The notes under the pieces are model-generated. The model searched no databases. It saw only the letters and a program-made list of their open reading frames with translations, and was not told where the DNA came from. Below, in pieces: positions 12,900 through 24,899 of a DNA stretch of 64,000 bases; the stretch's first letter is position 1; every line of letters begins with the position of its first letter. Both the position numbers and the translations under genes were made by a program. The stretch is from contig JACVVK020000442.1 in assembly GCA_018292915.2 (NCBI GenBank), positions 511,501-575,500 of the forward strand, read 5' to 3'. This stretch comes from Batillaria attramentaria (lineage: Eukaryota; Mollusca; Gastropoda; Batillariidae).

Positions 12900-12926
12900 T
12901 GTTGTTGTTGTTGATGTTGTTGTTGT
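12807..12926. repeat. (CG)n-(TG)n-(TTG)n compound array
   Basis: About eight CG units run directly into about 37 TG units, followed by GTT triplets. The alternating purine-pyrimidine tract of about 90 bp is a strong Z-DNA-type sequence. Confidence 0.97.
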
Positions 12927-12974
12927 GCCCTGACCTTATGGCATTGTAAAGTTTTGTATAAATATTTCTCCATA

Positions 12975-13045
12975 TTCACTTTTTTTAAAAGCGCTTAGAA
13001 CTGTTATTAAGTAAGCTATATAAGTACTGCCATCATTATTATTAA
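12975..13045 (+). repeat. Family L retroelement end with (ATT)n tail
   Basis: AAAAGCGCTTAGAAC...GCTATATAAGTAC followed by ATT triplets. The GCGCTT-AGA-TATAAA plus triplet tail layout recurs at 38900-38975 and, on the minus strand, at 43465-43560 and about 62475-62530. It resembles common LINE/SINE 3' ends; the class was not assigned. Confidence 0.55.
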
Positions 13046-13198
13046 TGAAACAAATCTTTGGGATGACGAAGGGAGTACATCCAGCTTTAAAGCGGGAAAC
13101 GCCCCTGACCATATGGAGCTAGGGGTCACCTCTCGCGTGCTACACCGGAGGGCACACCCATAGGAAATGAGATAGATGGCTAGGATGGAGATCTGTCC

Positions 13199-13275
13199 GG
13201 GGGGGGGGGGGGGGGGCGGGGAGCAGAGGGGGGGGGGGCAGGGATGAGGGGGGAGGGGGTAGGGGGTGGGGAAGC
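13199..13275 (+). repeat. G-rich tract with G-quadruplex motifs
   Basis: G-runs of up to 18 bases separated by short A/C/T spacers over about 75 bp. Confidence 0.9.
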
Positions 13276-13725
13276 GGAGGATGGTCAGGGTCACCCAGGC
13301 TACTACTAGCACGGCTTAAGTTGAGTACACTGATTTCCAAATGCTGATTGATTTAGACTGGGCCAAGACTGACGGCCAGCGTGCAAATATACCACGCGTG
13401 ACCCTGAAATCACTGAAGGCCTGGCGAGGACAACCGACTTTCGATTGGTCCGAAAGACAAAACAGCCCAGACACTGAGAAGAGAGAAGACGAAATAGCGT
13501 TGGCTGTGTTTCAAACAGTAAGACAGGTAAATTTATAGCAGCAACATTCATGTGCATTAGCACTGATGAATGAATAAATGAAGGCGTAGTTCTAGAAATT
13601 GAAAATCACAACCGAACTGTTGCAACTTTGGTTGTTACAGCAACGTTCCATTTAGTTCGGGTAACCCATGAGTGATCGGGGAAGTCACATCTTGGTAGGG
13701 TCCATTATTTTTGCTTTCTTAGAGG
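13276..13725. other. Unannotated sequence with a short shared block
   Basis: No gene seen. The 33-34 bp block at about 13662-13694 (AACCCATGAGTGATCGGGGA...) is nearly identical to 20094-20127 in intron 1, so it is probably a fragment of an interspersed repeat. Confidence 0.6.
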
Positions 13726-13900
13726 AGGAGCCGGGGCGGCCGAATGGTAGAGCGTTGGAATACTAAAGCTCGCGTCGTGAGTTCGTATCCCGGCTGGGGC
13801 CAAATATTTGTGCAGGCTTTTTCCTCGTTGCCCAGTCTTTGATGTCACCCGTATATGGTGGAAAAAGACGTTAAACCCCCAAACACCCACCCATCCACCC
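13726..13900 (+). mobile_element. SINE-A, full-length copy
   Basis: Head (CGGCCGAATGGTAGAGCG and GTGAGTTCGTATCCCGGCT), body and tail (GACGTTAAACCCCCAAACAC) are all present. An imperfect duplication TTGCTTTCTTAG / TTGCTTGCTTAG flanks it at 13711 and 13901. Confidence 0.92.
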
Positions 13901-14114
13901 TTGCTTGCTTAGGGAGGCTGTATCCTAGGTTTCTACCCTTTTACACACCTGCCCATCCCCTTCCCACCCCCTAACCCCCTCCCCCCTTCCCTAATCCACA
14001 GACACACGACGTAGGCTACACAACCATCATTACCATGTTGACGGCAACCACCGCCACCACTACCACCACCCTGTTCCCGCCAGTAACGCTCAGTTGGTTT
14101 AGTTCGCCCGCTAG

Positions 14115-14759
14115 GGGGTGCAAATGTATACCAGTCATATGCAGGGGGAGCAAATGTACTTTAGATCTCCACATAGTGAATTGATTGTATCCTGCCCTTC
14201 AGTCAGGTCAGCTCTCGCGATATTGCCAAGGTATTTTACATCGAAGAGTGAGGCTGAGTTTTTAGGGCTTAAAGCCGCGCAAGCCACAAAGACTAATTCG
14301 CGGCTGAGTGTGCCTGCACTACATGAAAACAAAATGTAATGTTGGACAAAGGATGCAAACTGGTCTACGGGGCGGTATAAACCCAGGACATGCAGGAGAC
14401 GCTGCACCTTCATGCTAATTTCTCGAACTCGAACTCCCGATCGCACAAAAAAAAACCCTCAGAAAACAAATAGCAATTACAACGAGGAAAAACAAAGATA
14501 AATACTAAGCGCATATACAGCAAAGCGAAACGGTTACAAATTACGACAGGTATTATACACGCACATATATCTTCTCCATTTGATGACTACATTCGTTTAA
14601 TGCTTTTGTTTAAGTTACATTCATGAAACCAAGTTAGCTGTCACGTGACTTCTACTCGCGACACGCAAATCCAAGATACTTTTGCACCCCGTCCCGCGTG
14701 GTTGGTGTACATTTGCTCCCCCGGCCTGCAATTAAATGACTGGTATACATTTGCACCCC
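14115..14759. mobile_element. Inverted-repeat element carrying a family F insertion
   Basis: 14115-14138 is the perfect reverse complement of 14736-14759 (24 bp). A second, inner pair (14144-14159 and 14707-14722, AGCAAATGTAC core) is also complementary. Between them lies a family F copy (about 14246-14545, minus orientation). No transposase frame was seen, so this looks like a non-autonomous DNA element of unknown superfamily. Confidence 0.75.
14246..14545 (-). mobile_element. Family F retroposon, copy
   Basis: Over about 270-300 bp this is nearly identical to 55404-55675. Shared blocks include TTAGGGCTTAAAGCCGCGCA, GGACAAAGGATGCAAACTGG and ACTAAGCGCATATACAGCAA. On the minus strand the 3' end is CGGCTTTAAGCCCTAAA plus a CACT-like tail. 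Confidence 0.85.
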
Positions 14760-14984
14760 GTAACAGGCCAACTGCACCAGGCGAACGCCAGTAACTGAAC
14801 AGTAAACAACGAAGGGCAGTGGCCTGTCATACACATCGACACCAGGAATAACTGTAAGGCATGACTTCCTGATTAGAAACCGCATGCGTATGCATGTAAA
14901 CAGCATCTATTCAGCATCATCCTATTGGAGACAACCTCAGAGGAGGTTGCTGACACTCACCACACGCGTTCTGGGACCGGGGAC

Positions 14985-15201
14985 TATAAATATCTAGTGC
15001 ACGTGCGATCTGTACCAAGTTGTTGGCCCGGTCTCGCCACGCGCATCCGGCACTCACACAGGGCAAGGGACAGTCTTGCTGGGTGACACATTTCTTCACA
15101 AGTGTCTCCCAGCGTTCTGTGAGGCGCAGCGTGCCTGCAGAGAAAATTCTCATGGCTTTAGGGGGGCACAGTTTGTTTCGAGGACCACGCCTGGCGTAAA
15201 G
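14985..15201 (+). promoter_or_regulatory. Candidate TATA promoter and noncoding first exon (speculative)
   Basis: TATAAATA lies at 14985-14992 in a less repetitive, moderately GC-rich block. About 210 bases downstream, AAAG|GTATGT forms a good splice donor at 15201/15202. A small frame (ATG near 15152) stops before the donor. A matching acceptor, TCTGATTTAGTCTGCAG, ends at 17703, 44 bases before the coding start of the beta-lactamase-like gene. The link is inference from sequence signals only. Confidence 0.3.
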
Positions 15202-15361
15202 GTATGTGGATTCTGTTTCCTTTTTCAGCTTATCACCATTGTGTATATTTCAATGAATTTATGTTTGTAAGACAATGTTTGAAAGTTTGCTTTCTGCAGC
15301 CATTTTTTTCTTCTTTTGGAAAAGGAAACGGTAATGACTGCGAAATGATTACAACCAAATG

Positions 15362-15450
15362 AAAGCGACATAAAAGGGACAGAAACAACTTAACTTTTAC
15401 AAAGGACGGCACGGGTCAACGTTTCGGCTTTCGCCTTCCTCAGAACAAAC
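15362..15450. repeat. Interspersed repeat family C, copy 2
   Basis: Nearly identical to 2257-2347, same orientation (ACAAAGGACGGCAC, GTCAACGTTTCGGC). Confidence 0.85.
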
Positions 15451-16161
15451 AAAAAATTCTGTTGAATGTGTATTGTCTTTATCTTTCACATTTCACTGGG
15501 AGCAGCTATGACGGGATCCAACTAAAGAGACAGCCACTTTTGAGAAAATCGCAAAATCCAAGACTCTAGTTATTTTTGGTACTGCAAAAAATTTTCATAC
15601 TGATTCAGTTGTTGATTTGTTAATATTAGTAGCAAAATTGTTTATTTACAAGTGTAGACTAAAAGAGTCCCGGCCGGATTTTACAGCCTTACAAAGCTAG
15701 TCAGTCATTGGTATACTGTGGATCTGGTGTTGCTGGGCAGTATACAAAGTTTTGCAGAATTTGGCTTCCATATGAGGCATTAATCCAATGAAACCTCATC
15801 TTATCTGTGCCTGGTGCATGACACTTTAACGCGCGGAATTCTCTCTCTCTCTCTCTCTCTCCTTTTATGTGCGTAGTTGCAAGCCAGCAAGCTGTGTATA
15901 TGTGTGAGGGTTGAACGAGTAATGATATAGATAAATTTGTATATATGTGTTATGTGTACTATGCCGGATGTCAAATTTGCGTCTATTTTCTCTTCCTGTA
16001 TGTATATAATTATGTAAAATATCAACACACACACAAAAATCGCAGTAACGAGGGGGGGGGGGGTCAGTTTTAGAAATTTAGAGATTTTCTCATTTTCAGG
16101 TCGAAAAACATCTAATACTGTACCACTTTTGTGAAAGTGTCAGTTAGCATTCACTACCATA
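15451..16161. other. Unannotated AT-rich sequence
   Basis: No gene seen. (CT)n at 15840-15861 and a poly-G at about 16051-16062. Confidence 0.6.
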
Positions 16162-16173
16162 ACGCCATACTGG

Positions 16174-16364
16174 GTGGGGGGGGGGGGTGGGGGGTGGGTG
16201 TTTGGGAGTTTAACGTTCTTTTCCACCACAAACGGGTGATATCAAAGACGGGGCAACGATGAAAAACCCAGCACACATATTTGGCCCCAGCCGGGATTCG
16301 AACTGAACTCACGATACGAGCATTGGAAGTCCAACGCTCTACCATTCGGCCACCCCGGCTCCCC
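16174..16364 (-). mobile_element. SINE-A, full-length copy with perfect target-site duplication
   Basis: Complete on the minus strand with a G-rich (expanded) tail. ACGCCATACTGG is perfectly duplicated at 16162-16173 and 16365-16376. A 6-base repeat (GAACTGAACTC) sits in box B. Confidence 0.95.
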
Positions 16365-16376
16365 ACGCCATACTGG

Positions 16377-16719
16377 CTTGATTCCCATTTCACAATTTTA
16401 CCAGCCGTTTTTGTCTAACTAGCTGCTTTTCAACGGCAATTTATTTTAGCAAACACATCTCCGGCTTACGCCATACTAGAGAAAAACATTATACCAAAAG
16501 AAAAGCTAATTTGCTGCACTGTCTAGTGATACCAGTAACTCTAAATGCCCAAATCACCAGGACCCGATCACAATTGCTTGGCTTGTTATTTGGCGGTTTA
16601 ACATCACGTAAAAAAAAGAAAGAGCATTGAAAAGAAAGATTTTTAAAAATATTCCTCATTAGGGTTTTTTTTCTTTCTTTTTCAAGATTTCTTTCGTTTC
16701 TTCTTTTCTTTCCTTTCCT
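16377..16719. other. Unannotated sequence
   Basis: No gene seen; CTTT-rich at the 3' end. Confidence 0.55.
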
Positions 16720-16731
16720 TCGTTTCTTCTG

Positions 16732-16903
16732 GGGGAGCCGGGGTGGCCGAATGGTAGAGCGTTGGACTTCCAGGTCTCGGCTTTTGAGTTCGTATCCCGA
16801 CTGGGGCCATAACTCTGTGCTGGCTTGTTCATCGTTGCCCCGTCTTTGCTATCATCCGTATGTGGTGGAAAAGGACGTTAAACCCACAAACACCCACCCA
16901 CCC
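16732..16903 (+). mobile_element. SINE-A, full-length copy with perfect target-site duplication
   Basis: Complete head, body and tail. TCGTTTCTTCTG is perfectly duplicated at 16720-16731 and 16904-16915. Confidence 0.95.
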
Positions 16904-17097
16904 TCGTTTCTTCTGCCTTGTTTTCAGTCATTAAATTGCAGCGCATTTTCCTACCAGAAAACTGTACATTTGTTATCTTTGTGTGACATTCTTTTGTTGA
17001 GTGGAATGTAAAGTATTTGATTGCTGAAGCAGACAAATGAAGGCTAGTTCAACAGTTTATGAAAATAATGATTCGGTTTCTTTCTCTGGTCGTGCAT

Positions 17098-17190
17098 TCT
17101 CTCTCTCTCTCTCTCTCTCTCGTTGCCCCGTCTTTGACATCACCCTTACGTTGTGGACAAGGACTTTAAACTCCAAAACACGCACCACCT

Positions 17191-17221
<31 letters not shown>
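17098..17221 (+). mobile_element. SINE-A tail fragment inside a (CT)n array
   Basis: GTTGCCCCGTCTTTGACATC through a degraded tail (about 17121-17195) is flanked on both sides by (CT)n. The CT tracts could represent the duplicated target. Confidence 0.8.
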
Positions 17222-17304
17222 GAGCTGGTAGAATGTAACCAACCAATTACTTACCTACCCACCAACCTGTCTAACGAATGAACGAACAAACTGACTAGCC
17301 AACT

Positions 17305-17479
17305 AGGGGCTGGTGGCTGTTTGGGGGGTTTAACGTCCTTTTCTACCACATACGGGTGATATCAGAGACGGGGCAACGATGGAAAAGCCAGCATAAATAT
17401 TTGGCTCCAGCCGGGAAACGACCTCACGAACCGAGCATTAGAAGTCCAACGCTCTACCATTCGGCCACCCCGGCTCCCC
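17305..17479 (-). mobile_element. SINE-A, full-length copy
   Basis: Complete minus-strand copy about 270 bp before the coding start of the beta-lactamase-like gene. GACTAGCCAACT (17293-17304) and GACTAACCAACT (17480-17491) form a target-site duplication with one mismatch. Confidence 0.93.
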
Positions 17480-17747
17480 GACTAACCAACTGACTAACTG
17501 TATAAGTATACCTACTAAATCATAACTATCCAGGTGAATAATTGTGCATGAGCGGACGAGGAGGGCCACAGTGTTGACTAGACTCAGTAGAGTGTAGCCA
17601 CTTCTGGCGTACAGGTTTAAAGTGTTGCTGCTTATTTTTCCAGGACTGATGCCGCACTGAGATTCCCATCGGCCACTGCCTCTCTGTCTGATTTAGTCTG
17701 CAGACACCAAACAGGAAACACTCGCCCAAATCGGACAGACCACAGCG

Positions 17748-18517
17748 ATGGATAGAAAACACCTCCCCGATGCTCAACCGACGAGTTTAACTCACAGTTC
17801 CGGTTCAGATGCGTCTACGACGATTTGCGCACATAGACTATTGACTGTGGTCACGTGCTTTGTTGTTGTCGTTGTTTGCATGTTGTCTGCTACACTCCCT
17901 ACAGTGGAGGGTGGGACCGGAATAACCTCCCTGGAGGAGAACAGACTAGACAGCGCCGTTGCTAATGGAAACGACTATCCGAGGTGGGAGGTGAAAAGAA
18001 GTGCTAGCGGTAAACACCACAGAAGGGGCAAAAGGACGAAAGTGTCTAAGAATCACTTCTGTGCAGGTGACTGCTACGAAAGAATAAAGCCCAGTTTGAG
18101 AAGCAGAAGCCATAGTAGAAGTGACACAAAAGTCACCAGCTCGGGAAATGACGCGTACGACTCCATGAGAAGAGATGACGTCACTGAGGGCTTACGTGTT
18201 TCTGACGTCAGCAGCAAACCGCAGAGAGACGGCGTGACGACAGAGACCGGCAAAAGTATTCCTTCTTGGAAACGTTTACCCACGGCAGCCGAACTGAACC
18301 ATTTTAAAAAGCTGGTGAAGAAGACAATGTCATGTCGGCAACTGCCCAATCTTTCTCTTGCTCTCGTCAAGCAAGGTCAGGTGTTGATGACCTCAAATCT
18401 GGGGCACGCTGACCCCGAAGCGCACGTGCCCACGTCAAGGAGCACTCGCTTCGCTGTCGGGTCACTGACGAAGGCCTTCACCGCAACGGTTATTACGGAG
18501 GTTCTGCTGAGGCGCAA
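17748..18517 (+). CDS. Coding exon 1: N-terminus, SxxK motif
   Basis: Encodes residues 1-256 plus two bases of codon 257. It carries the hydrophobic N-terminal segment, a Lys/Arg/Ser-rich stretch and the nucleophile motif in FAVGSLTKAF (Ser239). The donor GCAA|GTAAGT at 18518 runs directly into (GT)n. Reading through the donor hits a stop after one codon, which supports the splice. A possible upstream acceptor ends at 17703, so the exon may start at 17704. Confidence 0.9.
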
Positions 18518-18519
18518 GT

Positions 18520-18609
<90 letters not shown>

Positions 18610-21325
18610 AGAAATCTTTGTCTCGGTGAGAGTCCTTGAAATTAATTTGTTTCTCCAAACTGTTGATATGAATACACGCTTTAAAATTTGTGCAATTCAC
18701 CGTTACTTTGTCATGTCCACCGACTAAAACCAGACAGTGCTGGTGTAAAACTTGAATCCAAAGCCCCCCCCCCCCCCCCCTCGCCCCAAACAGCGCACCT
18801 TTTCATCGTACGAAATTTAAAGTCGGTTTGTGAATTCGGATTTTATTTCCCATCATTTAAGCATAATTATTCTGGATTTCGTGTTGGTCTAATTTTATCC
18901 ATTAGCGTACGCCTGGGTGACCGTGCCACACTTATCTAGTCATGTTGTTGTTGTTGTTTTGTGAGAGCATTCACAGTGAAAAATTTTCAGCTGGCATAGC
19001 GCGCATTCGGGTTTTTTTTTTCTGCGCCGTTTTGATTGAGCCCCCTCTGCAAACTCCCCCACACAAAAGAAATACAATCTTGTCCCTCCCACACATGGTT
19101 ATTGTGACAGCCATCGTCCCCTCCACTGACCTCTTTCCCCGATATTGGCACGCCTGATGTGATGGAGTGGGCCAAAATTGGACAGTAACAGGTCGTTTAG
19201 CGCTGCTCCAAGGGAGATTCTGGAATTCTTTACCGCGTGAACCGTTTACGGAACGGGCGTGACTGAAAGCCGTGCTTTTTTTTTTCTTCAACTGTACATT
19301 TTTGCTTGACGTTATAGCTTGAGTGAAATTCCTTTCTAAGCTAAACTTCATTACGCCCACCGTTCTCCTTTATGGCTGTCAATTATGGTTTCCATTGAAA
19401 CAAGAATGCTTAAAGACAGGTGGCGCAACATTGGATTGGAGCAAACATTGTACCGTGCCCCTTTTTCAGCGGGAAGGGCAGTAAGGTGCATGCAGCCATT
19501 GATTGCATATTTTAAATTTTTTTTTTTGGTCTCCTCCGGAAAAAAATTGATGTTTGCATCATTTACCTGATTTTTGTTTTCTTTCTCAGACACAGATTGA
19601 TCATTTCTTGGATAACGTTTTTCTCTCAGTTTCACCAGATAATGCTTTGAAACCATTCTTTTCACTGAAACGGTATCAACCTGTGTAGTAAATGTTGTAA
19701 ATATAGAAAGAAGGTGTTTACCTTGTAAAGGGTGGGTGGGTGTTTGGGGGTTTAACGTCCTTTTCCACCACATAGGGTGATATCAAAGACGGGGCAACGA
19801 TGAAAAAGCCAGCTCAAATATTTGGCCCCAGCCGGGATCGAACTCACGACCCGAGCATTAGAAGTCCATCGCTCTACCATTCGACCACCCCGGCTCCCCC
19901 TTTACCTTGTAAAGTTATTGAAACCTCCGTAGAGGTCTTTTCCTTTCCTTTTTTTTTTTTGGTGGCATTTTTACACAGGTCTACGGACAAAAATAATCGA
20001 AACAGTGTACAATGTACAGTGAGAGCGCAATTGGTACATACAGATTGTGCAAAACGTATGGCAGACATGTTGAAGATACAAGTAGTTATGGCTAACCCAT
20101 GAGTGATCGGGGAAGTCACATCCTGGATTACAGCAGAGGGTCACCACGACTAGGTTGAAGGTAGCATTAGTATCAAACGAATGTTTCAACTACACAGGAC
20201 ATGACATACATGGCAAGCATTTACTAATCTAAAAACAAAGCATTTGTCTAGTTGCCAATGTTGCCAGAACACTGCTGCATCGCCGATTACGTGGAACATA
20301 TAATTTTGGATTGAATATCGTTTCCTGAACTCTCTTTGTAGACGTCTCTCTTTGAGTTACTGCGGCGTTTGTCGTGCGCAAATACTATATCTGCAAGCGC
20401 ATCCTCTTACGTTTCACATGAATGAAAAGCCACTTACGCAGCATCCTCCGCCAGGCTGTATCTCGGACCAGCGGTTCATCACTTTAGGAATCCCAGTCGA
20501 GTGTTCCTATCACGTACACAGCTGATCCGAGAGCTCCTTCCCCTCGTTCCTTTAATGATCCCCTCCCTGATTAGACCCGCAGCCCATTGTTTTACCCAGC
20601 TAGCAATTACAGCGGATCTTGCCGTGCCCCGGGTAAACTGTCACTGGGCCACGAACATCTCATTCCCTGCGGATTACTCAAGTCTGATGGAAATTTTCCA
20701 GGAGAGAGAGAGAGACAGAGAATGTGCTATGGCGCCACACGGGCCATTTGGCCCAATTACGAATCTCTTGTATTGCAAGGAGATGAGAGAAACAAAGGAC
20801 GGTCCTATTTTCTTGATAACTACAAAGAAACGTGTTGTCTACTTCATATCCTATCGCGCCAGATTCTATTTTCGTCACACTTTGAAGGAAAAAAAAATGA
20901 ACAAAGAAAAGAAAACCAAATCTCGGATGCAAGGGACATCACTCATGTAGTTACTTCCCCTGGCTCCTGTGTGCCTGAGTTTGGTAACAAGAGTTGTGAT
21001 ATAATTATTTGACTTCGAGAATAATAGTAGACTGAGGAGGAGGGGTGGGTGGGGTGGGTGTTTGGGGGTTTTACGTCCTTTTCCACCACATAGGGTGATA
21101 TCAAAGACGGGGCAACGATGAAAAAGCCAGCACAAATATTTGGCCCCAGCGGGGATCGAACTCACGACCCGAGCATTAGAAGTCCAACGCTCTACCATTC
21201 GACCACCCCGGCTCCCCCTGAGGAGGAGGGAGAACTGTATTAAACAATTAGAAATATTTCATAACGATTTTTCTTTGTAAAAGAGAAAGATTCTACGCAA
21301 TGAAGTAGATTTACTAAGAAGTTGG

Positions 21326-21390
<65 letters not shown>

Positions 21391-24300
21391 GAAGACTTAA
21401 CTTCAAGGGAGGTCATTCTCGTCCCGTTTCGGTTTGAATTTTGAAAATTAAGAGGGCATGAAAACTCTACAGACATTTCGAAAATAACCGAAACTCTACG
21501 TAATATTAATGTTAATAACAACAGCAACCATAATAATAATAATAATATGGGAGGGGTGAAAAGTTCCGATAAAGTCATCTCGCTTACTCGAAGGTCTGCC
21601 TTCGGTAGTTGTGCATTTAAGGAAATTCAGTAACGCACTGTATGTCTGTTGGCAGTATTAGTCTGGACACACCCATCTCACAGCTCCTGCCCTCTGACTT
21701 CCGGTTAATGGACGACTCGCGCACGCGCAGTGTGACGCTCCTTGACCTGCTGGGTCACCGCACAGGCATACCAGGATACTTTCACGCCCTGCTGGTTGGA
21801 CTTCCTACCCACGTGACCAGACGTCAGCTCCTCAGGTAAAATGTCGATGGTATTGTTGTTTGTTTGTCTGTTTTATTTTGTTTTTTGTTTGTTGTTGTTT
21901 CTGTTGTTTTAGTTTTATTCGGTTTTGTTGTTGTTGTTTTTATTATTATTTTGTTTTTTGCTACCCCAACTCTTTGCCAGCTCCGGTCGTGTTCCTCCCA
22001 TGTCATGGATGGATTCCACGGAGGGCTCGGAAGGTGGGGAAATTTTTACGTGTGACAACAGCCTCCCCATTGAGCCTATAGCACACCCGCTCTGGGTAGG
22101 AGCCCACCTAGGTGGCAAAAACTCCCGCTTTAACACCATTCTCGTTACTGCGAAATTCACGTCACCTCCTCAGTCTGTCAAACTGTACACGAATCTTTCA
22201 GCCCCCATACGGCTTCCACCAATTCGCAAACTTATTCAGAATCATGCATCCCAAGTGGTACAGTGAGGAGATGTTAGAAACCGGGGTTTGTTGATATGCA
22301 GTTTCCACCATATGGTCTGAACGAATGCTGCCGTCGCTGAATCAAAAACGCGTGACAGTGAACGTGTTAATGCCCAGATAGAATGCAAACTTTAACTTCA
22401 TGTTTATTTTTTGTATTTGTACGGTTGCCATTGTGCCCCAGAGAAACAGAAGCGGTGGCAACTGCCAGCGGGGACGTACTTACAAACAAACACAATAACG
22501 TCTTTAATGCTGGTTTAATTGTCTCATTCCTTTGCAATTTTAGGCAAGATAAACAACTCTTAACAACTCTTATTGCAGCAAACACGAGTATAATCAAAGT
22601 GCGACCCTCCCACCACGCCAAATTTAAATCCATGCAGACACGATTTTTTTTTTTTTTTTTGTGAGGCCATCGGTGCACAACTTATTTGGTAGGAAAGAAG
22701 TTAAAAGTGGTCAGTGGACTGGTTTGGATCGACAGCCATTTTTCATTACAGGCGTATGCAGTACCTGCCAGCCGTGGTTCCTCTCCGCTCCCAGTTCCTG
22801 TACAACAACTACCTCTACACGCTGGCAGCACACGTGGCTGAGAGCCTGACGGGCCGGTCGTGGGAGGCCTTGGTTCAGGACCTCATCCTCGGGCCGCTGG
22901 ACATGGCGGACTCTGGCTTCGTGGACCAGAGGGACCACTTCAACGACTTCGCTCTGCCGTGTGCCATGCTGAACGGGACACTGAGGAATCTGACGCCCGA
23001 GCTGCTATTGTGAGTGATGTATACTGTTTGTGAGAGCACAGGAAAGACATGGTTGGGTGGGTGTTTCGGAGTTGAACGCCCTTTTCCGCCACGTATGGGT
23101 GATATCAAAGACGGGGCAACGAGAAAAAAGGCCAGTACAAATATTCGGCCCCAGCCGGGATTTGTACTGACAACCCGAACATTTAAAGTCCCGGCTCCCC
23201 AGGAAAGACATAACAAACAAACAAACAAAGTACCATGCAAACACACAGACTCAGGTAGTTAATCAAAACGTAAGACCGTGATACGTTGAGATAATTTCCA
23301 TATGTGTCTAAGAATTCTTAAAGGCTGTAGAAACCTGACAAATGGCACACCAGGTTATAAAGTGTATACAAGCCTTTGATAAAGTTTATTTGAGGCTACA
23401 CCGGGCAGAGGTCTTGGATATAGGGTAGAAAATTTTTAATTAAGAAAGCTGTGAATTTTTTTCCTGAAACAGAGTTTGGTGCAGTTTCCCGTCGTGTAGT
23501 GGTTTGCACTTCGGGCAAAGGACCACGGCCGGCACCGCAGGTGTCGTAGTTCCTGTGCCTGGTTAACCCCGGGATATTTAAGGACCGGAAGGACCCCGGG
23601 ACAGGAAGCGTGGAATGCAGCCCTGTCCCACAGTCCCAAACCACACGGAGCTCCGTAGCACCATCTTACCATAATCCTCATCTCCAAAATAATGCATAAC
23701 AAATAAAAAATACCCCGGCTTCCGAGCCCTCCGTCGATGGACCTCACAATGTTCGGGTCGTGAGTTCGAATCCTGGCTGGGACCAAGTATTTGTGCTGGC
23801 CTTTTTTTCTCGTTGCCCCGTCTTTGACATCACCCATAGGTGGTGGAAAAGGACGTTAAACTCCCAATCACCCACCCACCCACCCACTCACCCTCCGAGC
23901 CCTGCGTGGCTTCCACCCATGACCTTGGAGGGACACCACTGGAGCCGGAGAAGATTTGGCCGGGGAGAAAAGAAAATTCGGTGCAGGAAGGGCAAATATT
24001 AATGTAAATCTCTCATACCAAAACCTGCTTGCCTTTGCCCGCTGGATGTCTGTCGGTCCGTAAATGGAAAGTTGGACGTCAAGCTTTGTGTTAAAAGATA
24101 CCGGGGCGGAATAGTATCAATGTGATCCTGTCCCACCACACACAGTCCCAGTGCCAGGAGGCTGGACAGTATCTGCAGTCGATTGAATAAGAGCTGATAT
24201 TATACAGCAAATTAAGGTTACTGGGGACACGACAGTGGCATTCATTATGGCGTTAGCATATTTATTTCAGTAGTGCTGCCATAAATTGACTGTAGAGAAT

Positions 24301-24832
24301 GACCGCGTACGACGTAGATGGAGTGTGTGATGATCACATTCGACGGAAAGTTTTGCATGACTTTTGCCGAAAAAAAATTGTTTCTTTCGTTTTTCTGTTG
24401 TTGATTTATGAGTAAAGTTTGGGAGTTTAACGTCCTTTTCCACCGCGTAAGAGTCATATCAAAGAAGAGGCCAGTACAAGTGTTTGGCCCCAGCCGGGAT
24501 TCAAACGACTCGAGCCTTGAAAGTCCTACGCTTTACCATTCGACTATCCCAGCTCCCCATGTAAAGGATATAAGTGAAGTTGTTGAAGACGACAGTCGGT
24601 AACTGAGTGTCTGCGAGGTTGAAATAAACTCATGACCCTCTAAACATATCCCGTATTTCGATATACGTGTCTCGCGTCTCATTGACTGCCTGAATTACGT
24701 CTGTTTAGGACTGCAACCAGCTTTGGTACAAGACCTCCATACCAAAGTGATTGAAACTCTGCAACTGATGAACAATGGCCCGGGAGGGCAGTCTGGCACA
24801 ATCTACCATTGGAGCATTTATTCATTAGACAA

Positions 24833-24899
<67 letters not shown>

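Noticed and set aside
14917..15270. Small Cys-containing exons on either strand near 15 kb
   Set aside because: Frames on both strands overlap and match no family I recognise; the + strand signals fit a noncoding first exon at least as well.
20501..20950. 149-codon open frame in intron 1
   Set aside because: No domain, low-complexity basic end, and an overlapping frame of similar length; it lies in a confident intron.
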